A stretch of DNA of 64,000 nt from Isoetes taiwanensis (Eukaryota > Streptophyta > Lycopodiopsida > Isoetales > Isoetaceae): positions 9,867,141 through 9,931,140 of the forward strand of contig JAJEKV010000023.1 in NCBI GenBank assembly GCA_021234155.1. The letters are read 5' to 3'. Numbering within the stretch: the first letter of the stretch is position 1; the number at the start of each line of letters is the position of its first letter. The notes below the pieces were generated by a model, which saw only the letters and a list, made by a program, of their open reading frames with translations, was not told the origin of the DNA and ran no database searches. Shown piece by piece: positions 1 through 12,610 of this stretch. Made by a program: the position numbers and the translations under genes.

Positions 1-1100
1 TGATTCGTGTTCTTGTTTACTTTTCCTACTTCATCAAGGGCTGTTCAGGAGTATTTTGGTGTATGTATTTCCTATCTGACTCATTAGGAGTTTAAATAAG
101 CATGCCTGGGGGAGATGAAGAAGTTGAGGTGTGAGCTCCTATAGTAATCTCCTCCTGTGCTGTTGCATGTACTCTTATTTCAGAAAATAAAAAAAGTGGT
201 ACCTCCGTTTCTTCAAAAAAAAAAAAAAAAAAAAAAAAACCTATAAAGCTAACTATAGAATATCCTCTGAGTTTAAAGATTTGGCAAGCTACATTTTGTA
301 GTTCCCATGAGCTATGGGACTACTTGAGATCTGAATTTGGGCAAGATAATCGACACAAGAAGAAGCAACAGAAATCTCAAATTGAGCAGGGTTATTTTGA
401 AAAGTCTAAGGCAAAAACTCAAGTGATTGGAGAAGGCATATTCTCCTCTAATAGTCGTAAATGCTAGACAGATCTCGAATGTATGTCCTTCTCTTTTAAA
501 ACTTTGAGTTGACAACTTATAAACCCTTAATTCATCAATTTATCTACTTGTCTCAATTTCAAGTGGGTTAATACCTACAATGCTTGCAATAACGGTGCGA
601 ATACATGTACTTATGTAGCGCCTTTTCATAGTCGAAATGTGCCAAGGATGTGATGGTTATTCCACTGTAGCAAAATTTGATAATTTTCTAGTCGAAAGTT
701 CTAGCAAAGACCAGACAGAGCCACCAACAAGAAACTCGATCGATCAGATGGGAGATCAACATATTCGGCTAAGAAGGTCGTACCACATTTGCAAAGCTCC
801 ATAGCCACCTCTAACCTCCGTAGCCGCGCCATTATCCATAAAGCTCCATAGCTACCAAGCTCCATAGTCTCAAAGTTCACCTAGATTTTATGGCAACTTT
901 TGCAACTCTATTTTTCATTAACACCTATACTCCCACAGCATGAACAGTTGAAACAAAAAGAAATATTGAATATTGAATACCTTGGATTAGGCAACATTTT
1001 TCATTTTCCAAACTTTTCAAGCGTGACGTAAATCTAGAACCCTAACCAAAAATAGCGTTCTTCCCACACTTACTGCGTTTGAAAAAAAAAACACAAGAGC
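1..1100. other. Spacer upstream of the SMPD4-like gene, with a retroposon-like poly(A)
   Basis: No coding region is recognised. A run of 25 A at 215-239 follows a sequence with an AATAAA-like stretch, so 1-239 may be the 3' end of a retroposed element on the + strand. Short repeats of the phrase AAGCTCCATAG lie at about 790-870. Positions 1000-1100 should hold the promoter and 5' UTR of the gene starting at 1101, but no convincing TATA box is seen. Confidence 0.4.
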
Positions 1101-4100
1101 ATGGCTATGGAGGTGGCCGGGCGCCCATCTACTCCTGGAGACGACGACGCCCATCGCCTTAGAGCCCTTTTACTCAGGCATGTATCTGCTCCTTCCTCTT
1201 CTATTTCTCCTTCAGAAATCGCTTCTGCTTGTAATGCAGTTCAAAGCGTTGCCCTGCAGCAGCCCCGTGCATTTTTTCGCCTCTGTTTTCCCCTGCTTCT
1301 CCGTTGCCTTTTCGGTTTCCAGGATTCTTCTTCTGGGGCCCCTTCTTCTACCCCTTTGGCCCAATCCGGTGGTTGGCTATCTCTCCTTGTTTCTCATTCC
1401 GGAAATGATTCTGCCATACGCGCCATTCATGGCTTGCTTGCCCCAGACGGTGCTTTGTTTCATCTGCTTCTTGTTGCCGAACGTGAAGGATTTGTTAGGT
1501 ATGTTTTCCCTCTTGAAAGGCTACCGGATTGGGTCCGCCGTTTCTTGCTTCTTGAAAATGGTGCATCAATATTGAGCCAGGTCTCATTTCTTTTCAAGAA
1601 CAAAATCAAGACCGATACAATGGGTGCAGTGCAGGTTGAGCTTGATGCATTTCAGTATTATGTATTCTGGTTTGCATATTATGTGGTTTGCAAAGATGTT
1701 GGGGGCTTTCAAAGTGGACCTAGAAAGGCTCGGATGACGCCTTCTAGATCATTGCAGCTGAGGACCCAAATTGGGAATTGGGCATCTTCTATTCCTGGTT
1801 TGAATTCATTGCCGCAACTACCAGGATACTCTGGACCAATGCACCCATATTTGCAACTCTTGCAGCTATATCTTGATCATTTGGTTGGATATGTTCCCAA
1901 GGACCGTGCAGCTATAACACCAGTAGACAATCTATCTACATCTCATGCTGATATTTTTATTCACACATTGATCGAATTTTGGTTGATTGATGACGATCCC
2001 TTTCCACTTCCCTTTATGCTTCGTCAGGCATTGCAATATCATCTTCCTGCTCCATTATCTGTCTTATATATTCCACCAGGGGCTGATCTCACAGACTCTG
2101 TAAATGTTGTTATAAGTTACTTTCATTTGGCTTTAAGAACATGCATGGCCAATCAGCTGGCCAACTACACGACGCCTACCTTCTCTGACCCAGGATTAGC
2201 ACATCGAAGAAGGTCCAGCCCTCATGCTGAGAGCAGACTTCTTCATGGGGGAATAGATCTGTCATCCATGCCTATTGCTCCATATCTACATTCCCTACGT
2301 AGACCTTTCTATAGGTTTCTTTTGCGGGCATTCAAGTTCTGGCCTAGTGGCAGTCCAGTAAGAAAGGTTTCCAATTTTGTCGAGTTGTGGATAAATTATT
2401 TAGAGCCATGGGAGCCGCTCAAATATCAGCCCCAGTCAAAAGAGAACGGAGCAATCTCATTATCTTCAAGAAAGGAGCCTGTACTAGGCTCAGGGTATGG
2501 TGCAATGTGGCAAACTTACGTGTGCTCTAATTATCTGTTCTATACTTCATTGATTGTTCACTTTTTGGAATTTGCTCTAAAGCATCTTCCCCTTGATGTG
2601 GAAGGGATATTGCAGCTGATTTTAAAGGTGAGAAAAGTTCTTTTGTTGTTCAGATAATATTATTAGGCTTGCATAATTAACTAATTAGAGATGCCATATA
2701 TTACAGATATCTACTTTGCTGATAGGACCACATACATCAATATAAGTGGTCTGATAGATCAATCGCTTTTTTCAGATTCTCACTGTGGTGTCGAAATCAA
2801 AGGAATTATTGGATCTTTTGCGAAAAGTTGATGCTGCTTACTTTGATTATCTTCTAGCAAGGCCTCGAGCATTAAACAATTCATTAGCTGAGCTGGCTCC
2901 GATGATACATGAGCAATTGCAGGTTTTGAATTGTTTATCTATTTAGAGTGTTTAATAGAATGGGTTGTATAAATGAAATGTCTGAGAAATACATATTTAC
3001 CACAGTTGCATGGTTTCAGGATTGGGAAGAAGGGGGTGAACAAGAACATGCTGAGATGGTGTATATGCCCACACAAAGAACTTACACATTGCGTTTCTTC
3101 GGTTCAGGTGACGGAGGTGCCCATCACATGCTACAGGTAAGCTGTTTAAGTGACGGGCTTCTTGGAATTTATGAATGCTCTAAGTCTTAAAGGCTTGTCC
3201 ACTTCTCTTCATTGCAAAGTTGTTTTGTTTGCCTATTACTCCTATAAGATCTTACAATAAATAGTAACCCCATGTCTAAGTGGCTACTTAAATGTCTTGC
3301 AGCCATTACAGGCTTTGTATTGTAAACTTCTTCTCTATATCTACCCAGTCATCTTGTGTGTGCCCTATCTGTACTTGATCTGCAATTCTTAAAGTCAGTG
3401 ACGTCTTCCACTGTTGATTTGTTGGTTTTGAAAATGGACATAGTAGATTAACGGTTTGGAGTCAGGGTCTTGACCATCCAATTGGGGGTGGGGGTGGGGA
3501 GAGTAAACTGGCAATAGGACTGTAGTAGGTATTTTTATGATTGATCCAGTAGTTTAGCCATCTCATGGCATGGCACAAGACCTTAAATGGCATGGAACTT
3601 TTATGCCGTTTGAAATGTCAAAGTTCGTTTAATCTGATTTTTTGATAAACTTGCATTGCTTTCAGGCTTTGATATTACAAGCAGAAACAAATGTCCATGC
3701 ATCAAAAGAGAAGGCTGCTTCAAGTATCCAAATGCTAGACCAAGTGAAAGCTGTCATCCAGAGTATTTTTGAGATATCTAAATATGGGGAGCCACTAATA
3801 ATGCCATACGGTGCCTTGCCAGACTCTATTTCACAAGTTGAGCCGACATTTGTTCTTCACCGTCCCAACGGGGCAGCAGATGCCAGTTATGGATTTCATC
3901 GTTCAGGGGAAATATCACCATACAAAGGTGACTGGATGAGGCGTCCTATTGGCACTTCTGAGATTGGTTGGCTTGTTCGTTTATTAGTGAGAGCATCAGA
4001 AAAGCTAAATCTTCTTATGGGTCTTGTGCCTAAAGAAGCTATACATCAAGAGGCTCGTCAAGAAGCTAGTATTCATGATGAACATTTTGCTGCAGCACGA

Positions 4101-4298
4101 ATTCCCATGGCTACAAGTGAAAGTAGCCTTTTAGGCCTAATTTCCTGGATAAAATGCCTAGCAATTCAGTTCTGGGGTGTTCTACGGCCACATCTTATAC
4201 AAAGAGGGTTTCGGATAAACCTTAGGTTTTTGGCAGAAAAGCATGTTCTTGCTTTGTTATGCTTGAGCATTTGTATATATTGGATAGTAAGATGTTAA
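1101..4298 (+). CDS. Sphingomyelin phosphodiesterase 4 (SMPD4/nSMase3)-like protein, four exons
   Basis: Exons are read as 1101-2627, 2776-2922, 3020-3136 and 3666-4298. All introns are GT-AG and phase 0, and the joined frame is open for about 807 residues. The family is neutral sphingomyelinase-3-like membrane proteins of the ER and nuclear envelope (about 800-870 residues). Supporting features are the helical N-terminal half, the conserved block around W470-F491 (W-x2-YV-x2-NYLFYTSL), and a hydrophobic C-terminal anchor at about 790-807. The ATG at 1101 opens the longest frame. The catalytic activity of this family is debated, so sphingomyelin hydrolysis is family knowledge only. No frameshift is seen, so the gene is probably functional. 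Confidence 0.78.
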
Positions 4299-5240
4299 AA
4301 TGGTAGCTTGGTACTGGCGAAGGTTTCCGATTCGATAGTTGGATATTTGATGGTATGATCTTCTGCTTTCCAAGCAGCTTGTACAGACAGAAATCTTATG
4401 CTACGGCAGAAGACATGTTTTGTTTTGAGTTTTTTTTGTGATGGAGGCACAGGTTCAATGTTCTATGGCAATAAAGCATGGACAATGAGTTGTTCAAATT
4501 GCACAATCCACGCACACCAATTTCCAATCATCCAAAACTTACTAGTGAGCGATAGCTTGAAGAGAATGCATTTGGTTTCTTTGCTCATGTCAACTGACAC
4601 AATTCTCTCATATAATTTCAATTGGCATGGAAGTGCGATGAATGCAAGGAAAATACGATCTGCATTATCTAAAACTGCAGGACGCAAGCAGAGATGCAAT
4701 CAGTTCATTTGAGGCACATGGGAAACAATACTTGGTGCCATTGACCTATTGTAATACTGAGGAACATGCTTTAGGACTGACTTGTAATTTCAATCAATAT
4801 AAATATGAAATTAGTTTTCAGAGTTTCTGTCGTGCACTTCAAAATACAGTGGGATGGGGATGGCATTCTTGGAAAACCCCAGCCAACAATTTACCTGGTT
4901 TTACAGGTTTTACCAAACATTTGTACATCTTGAAGAGAATGTTCAATCGCTAAAAACTTATGATATGCTATAGATGGGAAAGACAAAAGAGGGAAAGATA
5001 AAAGAGGGGATTTTGTTCGAAGAACCAAAAATAAAAGTCCCTCTCCCTTTATGCCAAAACCCGAAACAACGAAGTCAGGATATGCTATCTGCGCAGAGTA
5101 TTATACAAGTAAATTTTTAGAACGGGCGCTGAGAACAAAAAAGTGTTGGACGACGAAAATATTTCTTACTGTTGCGATCGATCTGGCAGATTTACCCAGT
5201 TTTTATCTGCTTCTGTTAATAATAAGTAAAATGATTCTAA
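4299..5240. other. 3' UTR of the SMPD4-like gene and spacer
   Basis: An AATAAA at 4470-4475, about 170 bases after the stop codon, is a reasonable poly(A) signal. Several small open frames here overlap on both strands and show no family resemblance, so I treat them as UTR or spacer. Confidence 0.4.
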
Positions 5241-5243
5241 CAA
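5241..5243 (+). promoter_or_regulatory. CAA motif upstream of the tRNA gene
   Basis: CAA lies 8-10 bases before the mature tRNA start. This is where plant tRNA genes usually carry a CAA initiation motif for RNA polymerase III. The match is short. Confidence 0.45.
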
Positions 5244-5250
5244 CATCACT

Positions 5251-5324
5251 GACCGCATAGCGCAGCGGATTAGCGCGTTTGACTTCGGATCAAAAGGTCG
5301 TGGGTTCGATTCCCACTGTGGTCG
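5251..5324 (+). tRNA. tRNA-Arg (anticodon UCG)
   Basis: A complete intronless cloverleaf of 74 nt. The acceptor stem pairs 5251-5257 with 5317-5323 (one G-T pair), with discriminator G5324. The anticodon stem is TTTGA/TCAAA around loop CTTCGGA (5283-5289), giving anticodon TCG. The T arm GTGGG-TTCGATT-CCCAC is at 5300-5316. A-box and B-box sequences are intact. It decodes CGA arginine codons. CCA is not encoded, as expected for a nuclear gene. The neat stems argue for a functional copy. Confidence 0.95.
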
Positions 5325-5330
5325 AAATGC

Positions 5331-5335
5331 TTTTT
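5331..5335 (+). terminator. RNA polymerase III T-run terminator
   Basis: Five T residues begin 7 bases after the tRNA end, followed by further T-rich blocks, as expected for Pol III termination. Confidence 0.7.
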
Positions 5336-6549
5336 GCCTTTTATTTTATTTTTGGTAGTGTGTATTTTATGGGGAGATCGAAACGCTCTTGCCTTTTATG
5401 TTTTTTGTGTATTTCATGGGGAGGTTGCCGCCATCGAGTTTTGCATACAAGCGGCTATTTTAGTTAGCATTTCATACGTTTTTCTTGCCTCTTTACCAAG
5501 CAAGATTTTTGTATATGATATCATTTTATGTTACTTATTTGATACGAGTAATTTTAGCATTTCATTCACTTTTCTTGCTCGGTTATGTGGAGCATGGTAG
5601 TCGTTGACCTCTCAAATACCTCACTACTACATATAAAGGATATATGAACCACGCGCATAGAAGTTTATTATGTACTAACTCAAGTCTATCTAGAAGGCAA
5701 AGAATTGCATAAACATAAAATGACACAATTAAGACAAGATTTGCCACTGTCTGATTAAAATGCATGTCGTATGCTAGAAGAGAAATAACTATTATTATGA
5801 AGGCGTTTGGAGTGAAGATAGCCATGATGTGCCTCACATATCTAACAAAGCCAGGATCTACTACTTTGAGTAAGACTGTTCTTGATACATTCAGACTGAA
5901 TATATCAAGGCTAATGGGTATTTTAGGACATGACATGGTATGTCAAGATAACTTGGGTACACAAAGTACTTTCAGTTCTAAAAGTACATCAAAGTAGCAA
6001 GTATGGACCCTAAAGTAATTTGGAATACTTTGAATACTTTTAAGTACATATAAGTACATAGTCTATTCAGACACGTTCTAGGTACTCCAATGTGGCAAGC
6101 TGAGTACCCTAAAGTAATTTAAAATACTCTAGATACCTTAGATACCTTTGAAATACTTTTGATACTATAGATTGATACACTAAGATTTGATATCCTTGCT
6201 AACATCTTATAGCCCATTATCTCTCACCTCTGCTTGTAGTTGGTAGTCCAGATTTGGATATGCGCTTGAGTCACTCTTGATTTTGACTTTTAGGTGGTTT
6301 GAAGTACTTCATAAAAGAGCATGTGTTTCTAGGATGCTTTCGAAGGAGCCAACTGAACTCCAATACTTTTTTTTTTGGGATAAGCACTCTTTTCTTTGCT
6401 CATGACCTTGAGTAACTCTCTGCCTCAACAATGTGTTAGATATGAATATCATTTACTATGTTCTGCTTGAATTTTAATTTATGTGGGACCACGTATTGCA
6501 CAAAAGCTAGTTTGGTAGGTTTGATTGAAATACGAGGATTTGCAGACTG
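5336..6549. other. Spacer with an AGTAC-rich degenerate repeat field
   Basis: No gene is recognised. About 5935-6185 is dominated by short units such as AAGTACTTT, AAAGTACA and GAATACTTT, spaced about 10-20 bases apart. A similar field lies at 25640-25990. The unit AGTACT is itself palindromic. Confidence 0.5.
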
Positions 6550-8425
6550 AAATTTATTAGCAATTCAAGGAGGCATACCCTGATGTGACTGTTGGACAAA
6601 GAGCTTTTGAAAGGTGGAAGCCCTCTTATGTCAAGAAGCTGACAGAACGTAACACATGTTGTTGTGTACGTTATGTGCAACTAGAGTTGTTAAGAATGGC
6701 ATTGAATGCTATGCGAACGACTTCACTATTCATAAAGATTGCATATGTGATTGCAGCATTTGTGAATGGAAGGAAGGAATACAGACTTGCATGGCATCAA
6801 AGAAGACATTTTGTAGGCTTAGAGAAATATGGCAGATGGCTGTGTGCCCAAAAGATGATCGGGCTGAATGGCACAATCTAAGTTGTTTCCTTGGGCAGTG
6901 TTCAAATTGTGGAGCTAAGAAAATTATGTTATGTCCTAAAGAGTTGGATGGGTCTAGTTCGTTTGTGGATTGGAAGGTTTATGTGGATGTGAAAATTGGA
7001 AAAGGTGGCAGCAGAAAACAACTCGTTAACAAGCGAACACCACCAAACGAGCTGATAAAATTCTTCTATCAACATGTTGAAGACTTTGTTATCCACAACT
7101 TTAGGGTATGTTGGCAAGATAAACAATTTAAAACATGTTTGAAGAACTTTCCAGTTGGAGTCATTATTTCAATAATCGACTTTGTTGAAAAGTACACATT
7201 CAGCCCGCAAAATGAGATATAAAATGGCTACTTTAATAGAAACATGTGACTAATCTAGTCCATATCACTTACAAGCGTGAAAAAGAGTCAGACGAACTGA
7301 TCAAAAGGTACCCTTTCTATATTTCTGATGATAAATCACACGATGCATTATTCGTGCAACATTGTCTTATATTGCATTACAAATGGGTTCAAAGTCAAGG
7401 TTATGAGATGAACGAACATTGGGTATGGTCTGATGGAGCCTCAGCTCATTTTAAAGCTTCTCGCTCCTTCTATTTTGATGCTCGATACTTTAGTACAACA
7501 GTTGTCCCAATGATATGGAGTTTTTTTTGGCTTCGGACTGGTAAAGGGGAACAAGCTGGGCAAGGGGCCAAGGTGAAGTATAAAATGGCAATGGAACAAC
7601 TAAAAGTGAACAGTTCTCTAGATCCAAGTGTTCATGAAGCTACCTTATGGCTCACGGAGAATTTTTCTAGTGGTGTGGCAGCAACATATCCTAGTTATAC
7701 GAGAGATGTTAGTAGGCATTTTTGGAAAATAAAAGTTGGAGATGTTAATCGCTCAGAAGCTTGGGATAACAGTGGAAGGTACACGCAAAATTCATAGTAT
7801 CCGTGGAATTAACAAAGAGGATCCAACCAAGATCATAACTAGACAGTTCAAATGTTTTTGTACCTTTTGTATATATGGTGATATCCACCGTTGCGATAAT
7901 CTAGAGCAAATAGATGGCTGGAGTGATTTGTATTCTAGAACCTAAACATGGACGAGATGAATACAATTTTCGTGAACCTGTTGAGGTTCATAGTACTGAT
8001 GAACATGATGAGTATACTCCCCTTGCTGATCTTATAGAGGCTGGCAGTATAGTTGCAGTTGAAGCCCCAATTGATAACGAGGATGATGATGTTTTCTGGT
8101 TGCTCCTATGCTCAATGCCAAAGCATGCTCTTGAGAAAGATATGATTGATGCATGGCAATAATATTTTAAAAAGGCGAAGAGGTTCTTGAAGGGAAATAT
8201 TTCGAACAATATAAAGAGAATAAGAAAACACCTTCAAGAACCACAAGTTATATATTTGATGAGAAGACTAGTGATGCCATTGTGTATGCTGAACAAGTAG
8301 TTCACATTATCCTTGATATGCTCCAAGGTCCGGTCAAAAAGAACAAGACTGTACACCTGCTTGGAGCTGCAGATGAAGAGAAGATAATGGAAAAGCTTGC
8401 TCAACTATGTTTCTACTACGTTTGA
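6550..8425 (+). pseudogene. Transposase-like protein, broken by frameshifts
   Basis: At least three reading frames must be combined, at about 6560-6670, 6656-7222 and 7246-8425, the last with further shifts near 7800 and a stop at 8161. In order they show F-x-P-D-V and FERWKPSYVKKL near the start, and a Cys-rich zinc-like part (CDCSIC, CSNCGAK). A WQDKQF block and D-F-V-E-K-Y follow, then W-S-D-G-x4-F-K with WSFFW and a G-K-G block, and an acidic C-terminal part ending in ...LCFYYV. I recall this arrangement from transposon-derived multicopy proteins in plants and invertebrates. The two Asp motifs could belong to a DDE/D catalytic core, but the superfamily is not established. No terminal inverted repeats were found. 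Confidence 0.5.
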
Positions 8426-9544
8426 ACTTATATAAAATGGCAGATATATGATGCACAAAAAATCTAAAAATCAAATACCAAAGAGTTGCAGAGCATTGAC
8501 TTCTTTATTTCTCTAAACTATGTCAGGTTATAATTTCTGTTTGGATGGCAGACTTTTTATTATTATGCTACATAGTGTTTTTTTTGAGCCAATTTTCCTA
8601 TGATATTGTATATGCCTTGGCTGCAACATCAATTCAGCTATAACGCATATGTCTAATTTTCCTAAAACAAACAACATTAGCTCTACAAAGATTATCATTT
8701 TATACTCTGTTGTCTATGGAAGAATCAACTTTCGAAACTTTCTTTTTTGAATTTATGGTCTGAAACAAATAATGTAAATCATAGAGTTAATCACTATTTA
8801 TTTGGCCAAATGCTAACAGCAACACCAATTTTGTGTGTTGTCAACTTCAAATTTAGACCATATTTCATTGCCATGCCGGATGGAGAAGACTCTACACAAA
8901 CAAAAATAGGTCTGTTTTGATCTATATTCTATGCGTAGATTAGCATTGAAGGTAGGTGTTGGAGTTATGGAATAAAACTCTGATCTTTGGTCAATAACTC
9001 GACCTAAGCATTGAAAATATGGTTATCTTTACTTTTTGAAAAGGACCACGGGCCAGCACATGTTGCAGACTTGATCACATGGAGTATAACCGAAATGCAT
9101 GGATGTAAATTGAACTTGTTCTACATCTCAAGTTAGTATCTTAAGAATTAAATTGTTGTAACATCAAAAATTATATTATTCATTCATGTTCATGTGTGGA
9201 TTTTAAACCCCTTCATTTCGGATGGTGGGCCACCTTCTTTTGGGGTTCAATTCCTCCAAGTGTTACAGCTTGGTGGTTTAACTTTTGTTCAAGAATTTAG
9301 TGGTGGGCTCTTCTACATGCATGCATTTCTGCTACATATATTAGTGCTAGTTACATGCTCATAACTTGGGATGGGATGCTGTAAAGGGAGCACATTCATG
9401 ATTTAAAAAGAGTACTAACTTGCACAATATGGATGTAACATGTCAAACCATTAAGACACAATTACCGTGAGGTTAACGGTAAGGTTTTGCTTGGAGAAAT
9501 GATATGTTTTCATACATAAGAAAATTCTCCTATAACAAGTACTA
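8426..9544. other. AT-rich spacer
   Basis: Nothing recognisable as coding or RNA. It lies between the transposase-like pseudogene and a Helitron-type terminus. Confidence 0.4.
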
Positions 9545-9574
9545 CTAGAAACGTGTGCCCGGCGATGCCGGGCA
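9545..9574 (-). mobile_element. Helitron-type 3' terminus (minus strand)
   Basis: Read on the minus strand, a perfect 8-bp hairpin (TGCCCGGC, loop ATC, GCCGGGCA; 9574-9556) is followed by a short spacer and then CTAG with T next. Helitrons end in a GC hairpin a few bases before CTRR and insert between A and T. The body would extend to higher coordinates. The 5' TC end could not be placed. Confidence 0.55.
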
Positions 9575-11349
9575 TTAGTCATGAACGTGTGGAATAGGTA
9601 GACGTAAGGGTTAAAGGTAGAATTAAGAGGGCTAAATGTAATCATGTCTATAGATGTAATAGAGTATCAGGCATTGGCTGGGGATGGGTAGGAATAATGG
9701 AAAACATAGGTGAAAAATACTTAAACGTAATAGAGTCCATACCTTTTAAAGTATTGGTAGGGCTTTGTGGAAGATCGCAGGTCTAGTGCATGTTCAATAG
9801 AATTGCATTTAAATGTAATGTGGATCATGCAAATATTCAATATAAGGGTGCTATCATTCTCTTATTCATTTTTCTTGGTTTATGGCATAGATGTAGTTAC
9901 AAAACGATGAAATTTGTAGCCTCAAAATAATCTCCATGCATGAGTAATTATGTGAGTAGTAAGAGAAGTTAGTGCATTTATAATCCTAGATTCTAAACAT
10001 CCTCTAGCTAATAAAGATTTAATTGAAACATGTACTTAGATTGTAGTTGGTCAAGGTAAGAAAGGCACCTGGTGTATGTACCACCTCAACATGATGGTTC
10101 ATATGAAAAATGCAGCCAATAATTCATGCCTAGTCATTTTCAAAAGAGCAATCCAAAATGCTCCCTATTGACACTATTTACTTAGTCTTGCAAAAACTTT
10201 TGACTCAAGCTACGCGGATAAAGGGATTGCATTTGGGATGGGAATACGTTGTATAAGAGAATGAAGTGCTAATATGTAAGAGATTTTTGCCAGATCTTAG
10301 TAGCTTTAGCTACTATTAGACATTATTATGGTCCTAATAGTGATGATCTGCTAGAAAATGCAATCATACACAATGTATAGTTTCAGATGCTATTGTTGCT
10401 CCTTTGTATGATAATAATTTTGATATGGTACCTTCAAATTAGAGATGCAGATATAAAGCAATCGTAGTTATCACATGACATTTGATAAGAGGAATCTACT
10501 GTGGTGGATGAAACATGGGAAAAATAGATCTCCTTTATGATATTTCAAGTGTAAAAAGGATCCGAACAGAATGCCAATTACACTTCAAACTGTGTATTGT
10601 GCTACATCTCAAAAAGCACCTGCAATATTACTTTTTGCTTCAGTAACATATGCGTATGATTTATAGTCTTAGGTGACCCATATTTGAAGAATATCGGAAA
10701 CTAAGAAAGGACCGACGACAATGCCAGATTTGAATCTCGTTGAAATTGGTAAATTATGGGGCATTCATACCTAAAATAATACATATCTATTCATTGCGTT
10801 TTCTTGTATTTGCCATGGGGTGTATTTGCCGTTGTTATTGATTGTAGCTGTCATAAAACTGGAAGTGCGATGGTCTTGATGTTTGCATCTAGCATAAATG
10901 CAATGCACTCAATTGCCTCTTTTCATTCACAACTTTCAGAATGTAAATTAGAATAAGTACTGGACTTACTTATCAGCAAATGCCACTTTACGGCTTGTAA
11001 AAAACTGTGTTCCGGCAATGTAATCGATGCACCCATAATTAGGTCATATTCAACAAAACTTAAACTTATTCAGATTTAATAGATAGCACTTCAAGGACTC
11101 CATTATAAGAATATATATATTATTTAATTCTTTTTAATTATTACAATTTTATGAGTTTTAATTATATAAGTTTATCTTTAAGTTAAGGCCTTAATGATTA
11201 TAAAAATTTAAAATTACTTTTCAGACTATTTTTCACTTAAACTTATTGAATTCGACATTTCCAGAATATAAAATTTTAATTTTTAGTGATTTCACAAATT
11301 TAAAATTTGGCAATCCTAATAATTTGCAAATGAAATCCGATGGTTCGAT
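9575..11349. other. Probable Helitron body or spacer
   Basis: AT-rich, with no coding similarity seen. It may include the non-autonomous Helitron ending at 9545, but no Rep/helicase frame is present here. Confidence 0.3.
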
Positions 11350-11650
11350 AAGCGGTTGACTTAATACTATTATGAAAAATTTCTCAATTTACAAACTTTT
11401 ATACTTTTAAAAACACGTTTAAGAAAGTTTTTAGGTCGAAATCAATTAAATTATAAAGTTAATATTTTAGTAATAACTATTGAATAATTTATTATTAATG
11501 AAACAAAATATATTGAAACTTAATCAATAATAAATTATTCAATGTATTTACAGATAAACATAATCATTTAATTAATCTCAAATCTAAAACTTTCTTTATC
11601 TATTCTGAAAAAATAACATTTCAATTATATAGCATTTATTTTAGATAATT
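11350..11650. repeat. 301-bp direct repeat, left copy
   Basis: Matches 12611-12911 along the whole length with about six substitutions by eye and no indel seen. It is very AT-rich and has no TG...CA ends. Confidence 0.85.
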
Positions 11651-12040
11651 TATCTCCGCCTCATGATTTCCATTAACATTCCCCTGCTCTATTTTTCTTC
11701 TCACAAAGAAATTATCTAAGCCTTTTACATCCATGCTAGGAAACATTCGTCCAATCTCCCTCCTGTTAATAAGTTTTAGTTTGAATAAGGAGCAATAATA
11801 TATACCACTTTGTGCAATAGTGAACTGAGGGATGCCCTCCTTTGCCATAATGCCTATGCAAATCCTCGAGCCTTTTGCCATGAAGTGTGTAATGTATGTC
11901 CCTAGGTTCTTTGCTATAGCTATAAGAAATTCTGGATCCAAGATATTGGATGGAAGATGTTCAATCTCCAACCAACAGGGGAGTTTAATGGCTGGTAATT
12001 TATCCGACATGAAGCCCGGAGTGTAATGTTGATACAACAC
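11651..12040 (-). pseudogene. DUF4283-like retroelement fragment
   Basis: An open minus-strand frame carries KLPCWLEIEHLPSNI and a following AIAKNLGTYI block. This resembles the pattern P-W-x-x-L-x-x-LP...IG-x-x-LG of the DUF4283 domain found in the N-terminal ORF of plant non-LTR elements. The frame is only 134 residues and lacks a zinc knuckle. It fills the left half of the insert between the two 301-bp repeats. It could also be an unrelated protein with a chance match. Confidence 0.4.
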
Positions 12041-12070
12041 GACAAGCTCTACATGAAGATCAGGCTTTAA

Positions 12071-12450
12071 TTGTTGATAGTAAGAAACGAGGTCGAGAAG
12101 ATGAAAAGGCGGCCTTTGTTACTGATACAAAGGCTACTCGCAGTTGCAGTAGAAGCTGACGTCGTGGAGGTGGTACACAACAATTGGCTAGACTTGACCA
12201 ACCTAAGTCAAAGACTGTTTGTGCCTATTGCAAAAAGACGAATCATGTTGAAAGCAAATGTTATTATAAACGCTTTGTTAATGAGCATAAATCTTTACTC
12301 TAGGCAATCCGAGATGGACCTCATATTTCAGATGAACATGCAAGTGTTGCATGTGATGAGGCTTCTGAAGCCAGTTTTTCTACATGAGCTGTTGTTTCCA
12401 TGATTATTGATTCTGGTGCAACACAACATATGACTTTCTTCTGTGTCTAG
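12071..12450 (+). pseudogene. Ty1-Copia gag zinc knuckle and protease fragment
   Basis: Across several frames the translation gives a CCHC knuckle (C-A-Y-C-x4-H-x4-C, about 12218-12265). Downstream is a protease-like IIDSGATQHMT at about 12400-12432, whose DSGA is the aspartic protease signature. Stops lie between these motifs. It is an isolated internal scrap with no LTR, integrase or RT nearby, and it is divergent from the intact Copia element at 52 kb. Confidence 0.65.
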
Positions 12451-12610
12451 AAAGGAGAACCCTTATTAAGTCCATGGCTGCTATAAATTAAGGTTTATAT
12501 CAATAATTTTCTTACTTTGCAAACACGTCTAAAATCTTAGTGTTTGAACACTGCTTGACTCACAGCCATACTGCGCATGGTCTGTTGCATTTACAAGTTT
12601 ATTTTCCTCT

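Noticed and set aside
4398-4953. Small genes in the 3' region of the SMPD4-like gene
   Set aside because: Overlapping frames on both strands without domains, best explained as UTR.
6929-7126. Minus-strand 65-residue open frame
   Set aside because: Lies antisense inside the transposase-like pseudogene.
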